From positions 2,790,001 through 2,854,000 of the forward strand of contig CP114119.1 of NCBI GenBank assembly GCA_029959195.1: a stretch of DNA of 64,000 nt, read 5' to 3'. How positions within the stretch are numbered: the first letter of the stretch is position 1; each line of letters starts with the position of its first letter. This document shows positions 24,901 to 38,779 of the stretch, piece after piece. Source of the stretch: Dictyophora rubrovolvata (lineage: Eukaryota > Basidiomycota > Agaricomycetes > Phallales > Phallaceae). The position numbers were made by a program, and so were the translations under genes. The notes beneath the pieces were generated by a model that made no database searches, was not told where the DNA came from, and was given only the letters and a program-made list of their open reading frames with translations.

Positions 24901-27900
24901 TTGCGCTTTTTTCTTTTGGCATACAAGAGCCTAATTAACCAACTTGGCAGGTCTCAGGTTCGTCTCTCGAACCTAGACTTCTAAAAAGCTACGTCAACAA
25001 TCAGAAGGAAAACCTAAACAATCAGCAATCAATTTGAAAGGGCAAACAAAAGCCAGAAATGATTTTTTTGTCTCTTCTTTTTTTTAAAAAAACAAAATCG
25101 ACGATCTGCACCGGGACTCGTTTTGGGATGAGGCGGAAATATCAAACCGGGTTCAAAGTCCCTTTTTTGCCACGGTCCCTCTTCTTCCCTCTTTCCCCCC
25201 TGATTGCCCTACTAGGATGAAGGGAGTAGGACACGAAATTGATATTCGGGCGGGAAAGGACCAGCATGTCAGTGTGTGCGTCACTTGTAAGTATGCTTTG
25301 GAAGTTTGATTGACAATTTGAGATTTGATCTAAAGATTGAGCGGAGCCCTAGAAAAGAAGCTACGAGGACCAGATGCTCGTAAACAATAAAGCTGACTTC
25401 ACAAAGTTATGGAGAGTACTAATACTAATGTCTAAGGAACCCAAACCCCCAAGGGACGCATGCTGAGGGAGGGAGGGTTGTCCGTTATCAGTATCAGCGG
25501 GGCGGGCGTATATCCCTCAATAAGTATTAGGACCAAAGAAGCATCGCAAATTGAGCTGCCGAAATGCGACTTGACTTGTACAGCGTAAATTGTACATACA
25601 TACACGGGTGGTCCGTTCATTATTATTGCATGTGACCTGGCAGTGAGCCCTTTTCACTGGCATTCTCCGTTCTCCGACGGAGTGAGTGGCTCACATCGAC
25701 GTTTTTACGATTGGGATAGGGTAAGGAAAAGAGGGGGCCCGCATCAATATCACTGACAAGACATTATCAATGCTCAAAAAAAGTTTAGGCGCGTTTACCT
25801 TTCAATTTCAACATCATGGGACTTACTTACTGCTTAGTAGTGCTTGTATGTGTAGCACTTAACTTTCGGCACTTAAAAAAAACTCAATTTCTAGTTGCAT
25901 ATATCAGGAACGACAACTTTCGAATTCGCATGAAAAGGCTCCGTTGCTTCCGTGGTATACTCACGCGATTGATTACGGTGGAAGTTCGGTTCAGCCACCC
26001 ATCATTAATCATTCAAGCAAAGCGTCTTAACTTTCCCGCTGCACAGTCCAACCAGTCCGATACTCCCCATTGCAACGCAAGCAGAGAGAATTATCCAAAT
26101 GATTTAAAACAAAATCCGTAATCGCGCGGAATGAACTGGAAAGTAACGCAAACATTTGATGATTGCATCTTATCTTTATAATAATAATCCTGCGGGATCA
26201 ATTTTGAACATCGACCGGAACAGGTTTTGTTTTGAATTTTGTCACCCTGGAAACAAACATCTTTCAAATTTTCTGGTCCCTAGGTTCGCTCACATGAGTC
26301 GTAAACGTAATAGGAATAGAAATTGGATGCCACTTATACAATTTATGTGGTCTTGTGCCCACTCGTAAGTGGCATTCTATCTCACGAGCTCCAGAATTAC
26401 TGTTTACAGTGGCATGTCCTAGTACTATGCCTATGCATTTACCTCCAGCCACCTAGCCACTTATAACTCCAATTCAAACAGACACATAGGAGAAGTCCGC
26501 GAGTTTAATTGGCACTTAACATGACACTCATTCATTCAATTCGAATTTCAAAACAGATATCTTCAAAGAAAAGAAAAAAACTCACGACAGGCAGGACCTG
26601 GATCCCCGCATTCCGCACCGCACTGAGCTTTGTGTCTGATGGAAATACTGTCAAGGGAGTGAACCACAAACGTAATTTACATACTACATATTACATACGC
26701 CGCTCCTGCACAGCCCATTTTGTTCTCTTGTCTTGTCGGCTTTTCCCCCAGCCTGATTTGTGTATGTCCCTTTGTTTACTTACTCTCCCAAAGGTTCCCT
26801 GGATAAGTAAGTAATAATGTGGTTCAGGGCCTGTCCAGGAAATTATAACCTTAATGTAGTATGGTACCGGAGCAGATGGCCTGTCTTTTAATTTATCCCG
26901 TGATCTATATTTAAATTCAGTGACGCGACATTTTTATAGTATAGAGTGCGTCAGTTACTCTCCTGCTCAAACTTGGCGTTATAGTGTATTATGCGTGCGT
27001 GCGTTTGTTCCATTTGTTTTGGGAGCAATCATCTGCCCGAGCGCGCCGATGCCAGACAGAACTTCTCATATATCAAGGGCGGCTGCGGCTGGTTCTTCCA
27101 TCCATCGAATAAAAATATTACCTGCACATGTGCTCCACGATTATTATCTAGCTTTCAATATGCTACTGTGTACTGGCTTCACAGGTCTCAGGCTGTAGGA
27201 CGACTATGTCCCTAGGGATGAAACCAATGCCCGGGCAATTTTCGTGAGTGGTTTTTGCTATGATATAACTGGTCCTAGACTTTTGAATAAATAAATTGGA
27301 AAAAAGATAGGAGAAATAAACGCCGTCTGAGAATCAGGAGATAGCATATTGAATTCAGAATGACTAAAATAGCGATTTTCTCTTTTATGCCGACAAGTAC
27401 GGACCTCTCATTTGTACTTCTGACATATCTCTAAAGTTCTAAGAAACACAAGATCTTTTCTAATTTCATATTCTGGTTTTTTGTTTTTCCTTTTCTTTGG
27501 GCACATAGTGTACGTGTACTCCACACCCGACACCGCCCAGTGATCCTACCGTCAGACGGAATCACGGTCATCGAAAGTCCGATCATGTGCTGGATATTAA
27601 CTGCCTTTCCCTCATCACTGGCTGTGTCAATTTACGTGCACAGTAAAGCTTAACATATGTCATAAGTCCTCGCTCGTAAGTGACTGTATGTGTGAGAGCA
27701 TCGGAGTATCTCGTGGTCGAATTTCATAGATGTAAGATGTTGAGACGATCACATCATCCTTCTTCTTGCGCGCCTTCATTTTGAACTAGAAAGATTTCGA
27801 TTTTCATTCTTGAAAATTGTTTAGTCTGATCAATAAACTGATACAATATTCTAATATGTGGTGTATTTTTATATATACAATTACAAAACCAAGTCAGGGG

Positions 27901-28737
27901 TACGACTAGTAGCCTCTGTTAAATAAAGTGATCTCGAGGCCTAGTGGATAACTGCGGAGCATGATTCAACCGTGACATATCTTTCCAAAATTCACAGTTG
28001 AAATGAGTTTTGCATTCTCTTCCTTTTGTATTGTATGCCAAGGAACGTTAACGTTATTTATCAAAAATCGAGGAAACCCGCTAGGTTCGGGAGTAGTGCC
28101 TGTGTCACTTGTCTTCTCAATTCCTGTATTACAAACCTATGTAAAAAACGACAGTACTTACGACATAGCATACCATAATATTAGGGGCTCAATAAGCAAT
28201 CTTTGTGGAAACATATAAGGAGTTCCGAGTAAACCTCCGCACGCTCACACATAGTACTTTGAACATAAATGGACGTTGTCTGAGTATGACCTCTCAGGCT
28301 GTGATGTCTTAATTCAAGAGAGAATTTCTCTCACGAGAGGAAGGTGGTGGAATGGCAAATAAAGGAGACAGGAAGAAAGATAATGCCGTTTCGAGGCGTT
28401 GGGAATTCGGGCTATTTCCCCGCTTAGGCTGTAATACTTACGTCTATGTCCATTACGGCGTACAGTTCATCCTACTCTGAAAAAGCAGGAAAATGATTAT
28501 TGTCCCCTGTAACTCGCCGTCACATACGACGTTAATCCAAGAATTCAAAGACGCAAAACATGGATCCCCGTCGTATAGTACGGTGAACGCGCGTACATAT
28601 GTAGTATACGCAGGGCGGAACTTCTATCAAAGACTGCGTCCCTCTCATCACTTCGTCCTGTTACCCGAGAAATTTCCAAATTCGTTTGCAAATCTTTTCA
28701 GTTAAAGACTCTTCGAAAAAGAATTGAAAGGACCGTG

Positions 28738-28855
28738 AGGGGGGGAGCCCGGCCGGCGGCCATGCGCAGTGCAACGCAACGGGATACGGACGGGACGCAA
28801 CGGAACGCGGATTCTTCAGTGGCGGACGGTGGACGGCGGACGCAACTCGATGATG
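28738..28855. other. G/C-rich patch of short imperfect repeats
   Basis: A local jump in G/C content contains reiterated ACGCAACGG, GGACGG and GGCGGAC words in an A/T-rich setting. It has no ORF. It may be a decayed simple-sequence array or a regulatory island. Confidence 0.5.
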
Positions 28856-31800
28856 ATATCAAAATTTGGGAATGATGAGTTTAAATCGACATCACGGTAG
28901 CCGGATAGAAGAACAAAAAATAAGACCTCAGTATCGGAATCTATAGAACGGATGTGATGATTACCTTAAATTAACAACTATCATATTCTACACCAAACGG
29001 GGTTGAAAATAGTGCTTAGGGAAAGAATTTTTGTTCGACTAGCTAGGCGGCAATCTCAAGGTACTATAAGATGCCTTCTTTCTCTTCCTATCTTTGCTTC
29101 TATCGAATTTTTCCCCTCTCAGACTTATCCGCACGCGCTCGTAGTAGTAGTCTTCGTCTTCCATTCTGCCACCGTACCCTGCAGCAACCGCCAATTCAGC
29201 TGTATAGGGCAGGGAATAGTGATTTAGGGCTTAATTCTTGGTAAGATCTTACAAAACGCAATAAAGATGCATTATTGCGTCCTTTCGTCCAATGATTTTT
29301 ATTGCCGTGACTAATAAGCTTGGCTGGCATCTCAAGGGTCTTCTGGAGTGCGGGTGGGAAACGAAACTAGTCATTTTGAATTGGGGAATCCAATAACTCC
29401 CATTATTGTACTGTCTGTAGGCGAAAACTTGTGGGAATTTTTTGTCGGTGATTGAAGTTTGAACTATGTATGCTTGAGAGTTGTTTCCGTGTTTTTTCAT
29501 TAATCCTTCTGTGGAAGGGAGAAATATTGTGGCCATCTACCAATTTCAAGTAGGTCAGACACGGAAATAATATAAATATGATATCAAACATGATTCAACT
29601 TCCATCCTATGTTCTGTAACCTGTTACTTGATACTCAGGCTTCCCTTGGTGCTCTGGTAGAAGGTTCGAAATCTACGATCATCTCTGATAAAAGGTTGGA
29701 ACCAACTTGTAAGTGAGCTTATTTTCAATCATCATGTAGCTTCCCAATTTTTTGATTCGAGTCTGTGCCCACTTATATTTGGCACTGAGTCCGGCATATT
29801 CCGCGTCGTCCCAGCATGAGAATAGACGTTGAACGTGGAGTAGTCAGTCTGCATGGCTACACAGGAAAAAAACAAAGTTGTCATTATTTGAACGAATACT
29901 GATGTTGATGGACAGTTATCGGTGTGGACGGCTGGACATACGGTACATTAGAGTTTTCGCCTCAATAGACAAATATTTTGGTGTACCTAAGCACGTTGAA
30001 GACAGCTATCGCTTGTTAGCCTGCCACGATTGGAATGAATACAGCTAATTCAAGGCCCTCGGGTGGCTCATACGTCCGTTATTGATTTCGACCAAAGCTA
30101 TTGTCAAGATGAGCACATCATCAGGGCAAGACAAGTTAACCGGTGTTGTGTCACAATAAATTATAGCGAAATAGGCCTGACAGGCCGAGGAAAATACAAT
30201 GGGCTAGGACTCACGCTGTTGCAGTTCGCTTAGTGAATGGTGCTTAAGTCTGGCAATTGATTTTACTTTGTATCTCGTTTGTCCATCGTGTGCGTGTGTA
30301 TTGTATTTTGACTGTTGATCTGTCTAATTGGAATGCGGTACAGTTTGGCAAAGCTGCCAATGGTGGCTGCATGGTGGCGAACAAAGGAGCAACCGCAGAT
30401 TCGTTGAATCCGTAGACCTCCAGTTGGTTCTGATGCGCAATAACACTCCTTTCCCTAAAAAAAATAAAGTTGATGAATCTTCTAAATATACCTATTGTTC
30501 ACCTACAAAAAAAAGGAAAACCAGAGCAATCGGTGAATTATGAGATAGCACAACTGTGGTCAACATTCATTTCATGAAGTCGATCAGAATTCCGAGTGGG
30601 GATTGGCGACCGGGAATTTATCATAAGAGATACGTGACGAATATCGATTTCGCCATCATTTGATTACCCTCTTACCGAGCCCAAATGTAGGGAATATCAT
30701 TGGGCGCCATCATTGAAAAAATAAATTTCAAAGCATTTTACTTGATGACTCGGGAGCACCTGGACTTCATGGCCAGGTCACAACGTTGACTCATCTGTTG
30801 TTACGGCTGCAGTGTGGCTTCGGATAAGCCCGACGTGGCTAATTTTTCGGCTTGCGAGAGTTAATATATTTGGTAACATCCACATTTAATATCTGTAAAG
30901 AAGAGACCGATATAAGGATGATTCGGCTGTACACAGTGCATATGTCATCGAAGGTGTACTTCCTCATTTTCCACATATATGTACTAAAATACTGTACTTG
31001 CCGGATATGGGAAAGCCCCATGACTTATCGCGGTCTCGATTATCATCAGCCGATGGTGTCTATAGAAGGTGCGCTTCGAATTCCTGGGATGACCGCTATA
31101 AGCAGAATAAGCCAAATGCATGAGATAACATCCATCACTATCATGCTACATATAGGGCTAAGATATGAAATGAATCGCACCTATCAATGACCTTGTAATT
31201 GACGTAGTTTGTGTCAGCGGAACATCCCTAAGACCTATAATTAAGTTGTTTATGTAACGGTCAATATAATCACCTAGTGTTTATGCCCTGAAGCACGGAC
31301 GTGCCTCGCTCACACTCGCTCATTACGCCTTAAGTCTCTGTAATCTCGGTGAATAATGAACGAGCTTACCACTTATCTATCCACGCTAATCTTAAACAAC
31401 TCCCATGAAACTTTGACACAATCAGAAAATCAACGTGCATAAAAATATAGCTGTCGACATTTCTTCGTGCCTCTCGGGTATGAACAAACGGTTAAAATGC
31501 AGACTACATGTTGATGTCAAGATCCGGAAATCATACAAAAGTGGAAACTTGTCCAGAAAAGATTAACTTTTCTGGAGCAAGAAGCACTCAATGGACTTAA
31601 ACCGTGTACTGACGGATAGATAGGTGAACAACCTAGTAACGGTGAACTTATCGAGCTATAACTTTCACAGAAGGAACTTACAAAAGTTATACACGAGCGA
31701 TTTAATTGGAGGTTTGCTTGGGAAGTCCGATACCGGAGTGATGTGATTGGGTCAACATCAAAAAACCAATAACCCATTTCAATCAGATAAATATGAAGTT

Positions 31801-34426
31801 GATTGAATTGTTTACTGTGTTAAAGCTGTCGAAGCATCTGTAGCGAATTCTGCAGGCGGCAGTAAGCTTTGCCGATGGGGGGAGTAAGAAGCTAAGTATA
31901 GTCATGGTTAGATGGATGGATAGCATTACATCAACAATTGAGTTGATACTGATTGAAAAGACACACGACCTTATTTCATTTCCAATATGCTTGGTATCTG
32001 ATGCATAATATCTTCAAGAAAGAGAAAACAATGCCGGATTCATACCGACTTACGTATATAAATATATCATGAGTGATTCAAATAAAGTAGTCTTCCGATG
32101 GACGACGTCGAAACTTGACAGGCACCTCTGGAAAAGAGTGGAAATAGCTGATGGATCTGTGTCCGACAGCAAAAATTTATTGTTTAGTTTAGAGCGTTCT
32201 GAGACGTACTGCAAGTTCGTTGCTTGGATAGATCTTCTGAGACCTGATAGATGCTGAGATTCAAGACGGTTTACGCATCATATCAAGGAGCTTCTCCTGT
32301 CTCATTTAATTATCACATATCATAAACCTATCAAGCAATGACTTCGGCCTACCGGCGGACTTCCAGTGCTGCTCCATATTTGATAAAGATACCAAAAGTA
32401 TTCTGTGATCTTAGTTATGCGGACAGGACAACACAATGTGTATGTTTCATCCTGCATGAAAAACTGTGATATGCAAAAGACGATGAATAGGTCCGCCGAA
32501 GCCTCACCTTGGTGGCAAATCTTTCAAATCCCATATGTTACAGGGTCAAGAAACCTGACGTGATCTAATCGTGGCGGATGGAAATGAAACGAGTTGGAGT
32601 GATTTAAAATCTCCACATGCGTATGATCGTGGCGTTGGCCACGTCACCAAACCAATAAAGACTCCGACGTTCAGGCTAACGGTGATAGATGCACTCTTTA
32701 AGTGAGAAAAGTCACTATGTCCTTAAGAAGCCGCTCCTTCCTGACTCTGTAGTAGCGTCAGTCAACAAAATTATCAAATGTGAGACGTACTCTCCGATAA
32801 TTAGTAGTTAGGGATATCTCAAAAGTTACAACTTACAAGCCATTGATGCCCAATTATCCTTGGTGATAAATATACCATGATTTAGTAAGAGCGAGTCATT
32901 GACAGATGTTCCGAGTTCACGGAGTTGGTCAAGAGTTGGTTCCGACCTGTGTAATGACTTTTGCAAAAGGGACCACATAAATAGTTAGTATACGAATAGC
33001 ATTCCGTGAGGCAAAACATTATACATCTTGTTTGTAGTGGGCTAGTGGCAATCATGGGTTATTTTAGTCTTGGCTGTAGCGAAAATTACAGCTGCTTACG
33101 TAGTTTTTCTCACGCACTTGTTACCATTCTCTGTGAGTCGTAAGAGGGCCATTTACGAGCAGCAGCAGGCTATTGCATACCATTTGACTACATTGTTTTG
33201 AATTACGTGACTATCTCCTTAAAGTCTAGTCAAGACCACAACCTTTCCTTGGAAGCTTTCTTGGCACAAAGTCACGCCTGCCCCGGGACTCTCACTTGAT
33301 TATCTTCTTTGACAAAATGGTATTCAGGTACATACGTATGTTTCCAAGGCTGAGCTGGGGTCATTCATTAGCTTTTTCAGTCTGCATACCTAATCTTGGC
33401 TTTCCATATCCAACAACATTGTCAACCTTTCCAAACTTGATCATCAATATTAGAGTATGCGGCTATTCTTCAAATACCAGTAAAAGCTCGGTCTTCATTG
33501 TACTGAACATATTTAACGATACTCCCTTCCTTCACGAAAATGATAGAATTCAAGGCTAAACGCTCGCATCGCAAGATACGTTAAGCGATGTTCCTCTCTT
33601 TCATAAAATGAATACTGATTCTTCTTCTCTAGTTACTCCGAGATTAATAATTTCAATTACAGGCTCGGGATACGTTACGGGTCTACTATTATATGGCCCT
33701 GAGATCCAATTGTCATCTCTTCATAGCCTCTTGCTCCAGATCAACAGGCCGGGTACGACGTTCCAAGAAATGGTGCCTGTTCCGGTATCGGTGACTTGAT
33801 TTAACGGGTAGGTTGTTGGCATTCGTGCAGTGAAGGTTTACCTCACAACCGCGACCTTCAGAAGCGAACCTTGAGCCGAGACTTGGTTATGAGACGTTGC
33901 AGTGTCTCAAAACCATAAAAAGGTGGTCTAGTCGCGAATTCGAAAGAATCCAAACAAGCTTTCTATTAAGTTCGTTGACGTTGCAGATTCTAAGGCTTCA
34001 GTTGGTAATCCTACTCCGATACCGGTACTTAACCCAACCGCGTGTCAATCTCCGGTTTACATTGAATCGAAGAACGATAATTGTCCGATAACTAGGATAA
34101 ATAACATAAAAGCTAAATCAGAAGTCCTTGATCGGAGCTTGCTTATAATGACTTCCTGCCTGGGCCTTAGGGTTGGAATTCGTAAGATGCGTGCCAGTGC
34201 ATCGCGCCCTGATTACTACGAATACGGAAATCTGCTGCTATAAGTTTCACCAAGTTTGGCTTTGATTTACCAAATAATAGATTGTTATTTCATTGAGGCA
34301 CATTTCCGGCTCCGAACTGCTACAAATTGCCAGAAGTAGTGCCCATCCACTTAAAAGTTAACCATATGGTTACACGTTACACAACAGACATCACACAACA
34401 GTGATATATATATGTTGAGTGAAGCA

Positions 34427-34529
34427 CTGAGGAGCTTTGGTCAAAAGACAGCATAATATTAAGAGCAGCTGGATAACGTACCTGAGGAGCTTCGGTCAAA
34501 AGACGGAGTCTTTTGGCCGGCGCCTCAGG
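34427..34529. repeat. Short direct repeat plus inverted copy, hairpin-forming
   Basis: CTGAGGAGCTTTGGTCAAAA at 34427 recurs at 34482 with one change. Both copies extend three bases further to end at GAC. An inverted, less exact version lies at 34508-34529. The second copy and the inverted arm form a stem of roughly 20 bp around a 3-base loop at 34505-34507. It could be the end of a small foldback element or a structured RNA. No flanking target duplication was identified. Confidence 0.75.
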
Positions 34530-34871
34530 ATACTATGTACAGCGCGTTATGTAATATAAGTTCTAATCTACCTAGTATCGTGACCGCATCATAAACTCCA
34601 ACAATATATACGTATATTTAGTTATAAAGCGAACGGTACGTACATACATTTCCAGAAAACAGCAGAAAAAGAGATGAAAATCATGGACTGAAAGATCCTA
34701 TCGAGCCTTCGTCCGAGTCGTGGGGTCGTAGATAGTCGTAATGCGTTATCAATCGTGATGATATGAAGAGAGAGTGATGGTGGATAATGAGAAGAAAAAA
34801 AATTAGCTCGAAGAGTAGATAAGTGATAGAAGTCCAATTCGTGAAAATTTCAGCTTTCCTCCATCTCTTAT

Positions 34872-35874
34872 TTATCCTTTGTAGAAGCCTGCAACGACAA
34901 TTTAGTACATTTATTATAAAATAAACATGGCAAGAAATACCTTGTGGGTATGGTCCCTGTAATGCGGTATAATGCTGTACACGTTTGACATACCGCCAGT
35001 TGACGAAGAACATGTACATCTAAATCAAGGTATCAAAGACAACACAGATAGAGAAAGCTGCTTGAAAGTTTACCAGCATAATCAAGTTAATCACTGAACA
35101 GACAATGAAAACAGTATTTAAACTCTGGAATCCTCTTTTACAAAATATGACGGGTAAAGTTGCAGGTGGAACTGGCGAGATAGTTCCGGCCGGAGGCTGA
35201 TCAGGCGATCCAGAGAACAATTGACCCCCATTGTTGCATTCGGTAATGATGTCGTTTTTCCTGAGCACACAGCAAATAACGTTACGCTCTAGGGTTAAAG
35301 GTTGGATGTACATACCCTCTTTGAAGCTCGACAATCATCGCGATATCTCCGATGGCTGACAGCACGATCGCAAATGGCCAGGCAAAGTTACATACCCGGG
35401 AAAAGAGGTACGATCTGCTTGAAAGAGCGATGACATTAATTACAGCAACCGCAGCAATAGCCATTGATAAGCCGCCGAAAAGGCTCCTACACGTCAAAGT
35501 GAGCGGCGGTAACAACTCTAAAAAATGCCCAACCACTGACCACTCTGGGTAGAAACTAAAGAAGAAAAATTCCCCGTATTTGAAAAGAATGACGCCGCCC
35601 ACGATGTTGAAGATCTAGGAAAACATAAACGTACGTCTGAACAAAGCTCCCCCGCAAGACGGCGACGATCTTCATGGACTTACGGCGATCACGGACCCAA
35701 GGACAATTGCACCAGCCCGCTAAACATCAATTATCAAAGGCAGTCTCTTTTACAATAAAAGCTTGACGCACCAAAGGGAAAATCAGTAAACAATTATCGC
35801 ACCTGTGTATGACGACAGACGGAGCAGATGAGATAAGCGTTGAATAGCGGATCAAAAAAGGGGACATACCACAT
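34872..35874 (-). CDS. Polytopic membrane protein, unassigned family
   Basis: Several minus-strand exons with good GT-AG junctions connect: MWYVPFFDPLFNAYLICSVC, then a helix AGAIVLGSVIAIFNIVGGVI, then SLFGGLSMAIAAVAVINVIA, FAWPFAIVLSAIGDIAMIVE, RGFQSLNTVFIVCSVINLIM and ICVVFDTLIQMYMFFVNW. These give five or six predicted helices. A short loop holds two Cys and a proline-rich stretch. I place the stop at 34872 after the last small exon (GFYKG), but the 3' end is uncertain and could extend toward 34681. The general shape resembles the basidiomycete DUF6533/DUF6534 seven-helix proteins found next door, though no diagnostic motif clinches this. The function is unknown. Confidence 0.55.
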
Positions 35875-36320
35875 TGTTCCTGTTTTGAGTGATTTTTTAA
35901 TCAACCTGAGAAGGCCGTTGAATTGAAGGGAAGTATAAAGGAAAAGGAAAGGATCTAAAGAATGAAATGGAGGAAAGTGAGAAAGAGGGAACACACGTGG
36001 GGTGGGAAGGTCGACGTGACCGTAACGCAGGGGAACACCCCTAAAGGAAAATTCCGAAGCTTTTGCTAACTGAGAGCAATATCCCGCCAATGACAACGTG
36101 ATACATTGCAAAGTTTACAAGTCATTACTTGGGCAATTCCTAAAAGAAGCAAAGCTCTTCATGTTGCAATTATTTATGAAACTCTTTTAGGAGTGTGATC
36201 TGAGCAATAAGCACGCTGTACTGGTGGGATCTATGTAGATTTAGAGAATATTACAATATACTTTTGGATATACAACATCAATTATAAATAAAAATAATAT
36301 CATTCAGCATAAGGTGAACA

Positions 36321-38049
36321 TCACACAGAGACACCGACTCGATCTTGAGCGACTGGCACCGGTACGTCCATATCACCTAGCTCATGTACATCATCACTAT
36401 CATCTGTATCGATACTTTGATTGTAATCCATTTCTACAAGAAACGATCGATGTATGTGTTGTCCCAGGTCACGAACTGACCGAATCGCGGGTAAATCATT
36501 GGCTTGAATTGCTGGGACGTTGGACTGTCGAAGATCTAGTGTAAAATCGGCGACAAGGATTGCCGAAAGACTGCGAAATGACGTCAAGATGAGTTCTGTT
36601 ATTAAGAGAATGAAGGATTTCACCTGCTTTGCATATTAGCCAGAGAAGCTACTGTCACGCTCTAATCCGGGACTATGACGAATGTTCGTTTGCATCTTTC
36701 GAGTAACGTACTTACATTAGCAAACTGAAGGAGCACAAATTTAGACTCAAAGAACGAAAACTGTCACTTAAATGCTTACTTGTTCAACAATGGTGATAGT
36801 GAGGGTGATAACAACTACGAAGCTTAAATCCGGGGTTGAGTGAGTAATTATATGCCATCCGCAATAAGGTCTAACTGAGTACTCACAAAAATCTTGATGC
36901 AACTTCAAAAATATGGCACTGAATAAGTAATAGCGGTCGATAAGGTTGTGAAGCTTACTTTGTTTGAAAAGTGTGGAAATTAAATCATCCTTCCTATGGA
37001 GATCTGTTTTGCGCTTCAAGTACCATGCATCCCAGACTTTGTATAGAGACACTGTGAACATGAGGGCATCCGTCACAATGACCGAGATATTCCCGAGAAG
37101 GATGATCAGAGTTTTTTCGCGCGAAGCTTCAGTTTTCTAAAGTGAGCCAATCTTCATAAATGGGGGACGTCGTGACGTACAACTAGAAATGAAGTCTTAA
37201 TTTCGTTTAGCGCAAGGATACATAGCTTGAATTACCAACCTTCCACCTGCGAGGCATCCATTAAAGGCTATAATGTCTAAGGCGGCGTGGAAGTTCTTAC
37301 ATTAAGCGGTACGAATCGACACTAGAAAAGTATTGAATCCTTACTGAACATATTGAGAAACACTGAGGAAAAGAAACCCAAAGACAGGGCCGCAATCACG
37401 AATTTATTTCCTCGGACAAGTGAATACGTCCGAGCGATCAATAAGCCTGGAAAGCAAAATCTGAATGAATCTCTGATAAATCAACAGAATACCCACCTTG
37501 AACGCCAATATGCGATAAAACTGATATCGCGCTATCCAAGTCATCTATTATATTGCAAGTTCTTCAAATTATTCAGCCTTCGAAGACATTGAGAGTATAA
37601 AGCTTTACTTTAGTGGCTAGAAAGTAATACTTGAAGACGAAGATGATTGGTCATTGTAAAACATATCGGGCTTACCACAGTCATTGGCAAAAGATTGACT
37701 ACTAGAAGGAGTCCCACATTAAGCAGAGTGGCATATCTCGCAAGAGCGTAAAGTATGGTCGGAAGACTGATCCGCTTAAGCCACATGAGCTCAATTTCTT
37801 GAAAAAGTTTTAGAATCGTAGAATACAGAAGCATCGCTGAAAATTCTCGTTGAGCGGCGGGTGCCAGTGGTGTCTGTTTTGAAAACTCACTTGTAGCACT
37901 GAAAAGCACCAAGTCGAAAACATAACTGTTATTCGACATCAGTTGAAAAGTCAGAATGAAACTAGACAACCACATAACTTGTCATAAAGTTCGTCAATAA
38001 GAGCTTCTGCAGCGCCGGCTGGAATGGTTGCGTTGTTTGAGCTGTTCAT
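36321..38049 (-). CDS. DUF6533-type seven-helix membrane protein
   Basis: The proposed start at 38049 reads MNSSNNATIPAGAAEALIDE. A later exon holds the DUF6533 core, in which a helix is followed by an acidic pair and a basic aromatic segment (ILKLFQEIELMWLKRISLPT then a Tyr-Ala-Leu-rich helix), near 37700-37830. Further exons give DALMFTVSLYKVWDAWYLKR (about 37000-37070) and FVVVITLTITIVEQ (about 36780-36825). The last exon ends with SAILVADFTLDLRQSN and an acidic tail (36321-36610). This order matches the gene at 59313 and the relic at 48310. The family is Agaricomycete-enriched and uncharacterised, presumed to be an integral membrane protein with its C-terminus in the cytosol. Some middle exon borders are uncertain, so decay cannot be excluded. 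Confidence 0.6.
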
Positions 38050-38779
38050 GTTTGAAAGTTACGGTCTAAAGGGCAACAAATAGGGAATTTTATAGAAATG
38101 TAGAGTGATGCGCGAGAGCACGCGCAGGATCCTCGATCATTGATCATCATCAGTGGCCCAATCATCCAAGGAGTCAAAAGACTTCTATCAAGATTGCTCA
38201 CATAGGAAGAATCTTTCATCCACTACTCCAACAAGGCACAGGCTTCACAGGTGCCAGATTAGTTGCAACATCTATGCGTGTGCACCTTTCCGGATTCGGC
38301 CAATCTAAAAAACTCTTCCGTTATCGGACGTTCGTTAAAGCACAAGCCCGAGGGCGATTTGCAATTCACAAGCATTTTGGAGAAAATCACATCAAAAGCT
38401 GTGGCTTCCGATGACGCATCCACTTCTCAAGGGTGCCCATGATCTGGCAGATACTTGCAAACGCGGGTGAGTCACGCACATGTGCAGTGCCAGCCCTGAT
38501 TAAGCACCATGTTGTCCTATCAATGACATCGCCTCAGGGTCTCCGATGCAGAGTTCCTTAAACCCCACTCCAGCTATGATTTACTATATATTATGCTGAT
38601 GTTGCCAGATAAAGGGGTACACGTCACGCCCAGCGCTGCCTTACATATGGTGCGCGGTGCAGCAATCAATTTGATACATCTTTTCAGCGCGACGAGATCA
38701 CTCACTTAGGTAAAAGAAAAACGGTTTTAGCAAATATATACATACAACTTGAGTAGAACAGTCCATAAAGTACAACGCG
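38050..38779. other. Spacer between DUF6533-type gene and het-C gene
   Basis: This sits between the 5' end of one minus-strand gene and the 3' end of the next. No supported ORF is present. It should contain the het-C 3' UTR and the DUF6533-type promoter. Confidence 0.55.

Larger units (their letters stand above)
21697..34871. other. Gene-poor interval of about 13 kb
   Basis: No frame longer than about 110 codons occurs and none shows a domain, a splice-consistent exon chain or a signal peptide. The first few hundred bases are the homeodomain promoter, which is purine-rich around 22020-22080. Beyond that the sequence is mixed A/T-rich with scattered poly-A or poly-T runs near 22600 and 25080, a G/C-rich patch at 28738-28855 and no long repeat that I can pair. 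I cannot name any transposon here. Long non-coding transcripts or very degraded elements are possible. Confidence 0.5.

Noticed and set aside
27930-27990. tRNA-like words (CCTAGTGGATAAC followed by GATTCAACC)
   Set aside because: The spacing between box A-like and box B-like words is too short, and no acceptor stem or cloverleaf can be formed.
29249-29591. Overlapping minus-strand frames of 60-95 codons in the gene-poor interval
   Set aside because: Slightly protein-like but no family, no splice partner and no start context, so not enough to call a gene.
29640-29710. Box B-like GGTTCGAAATC
   Set aside because: No box A at the right distance and no complementary acceptor arms.
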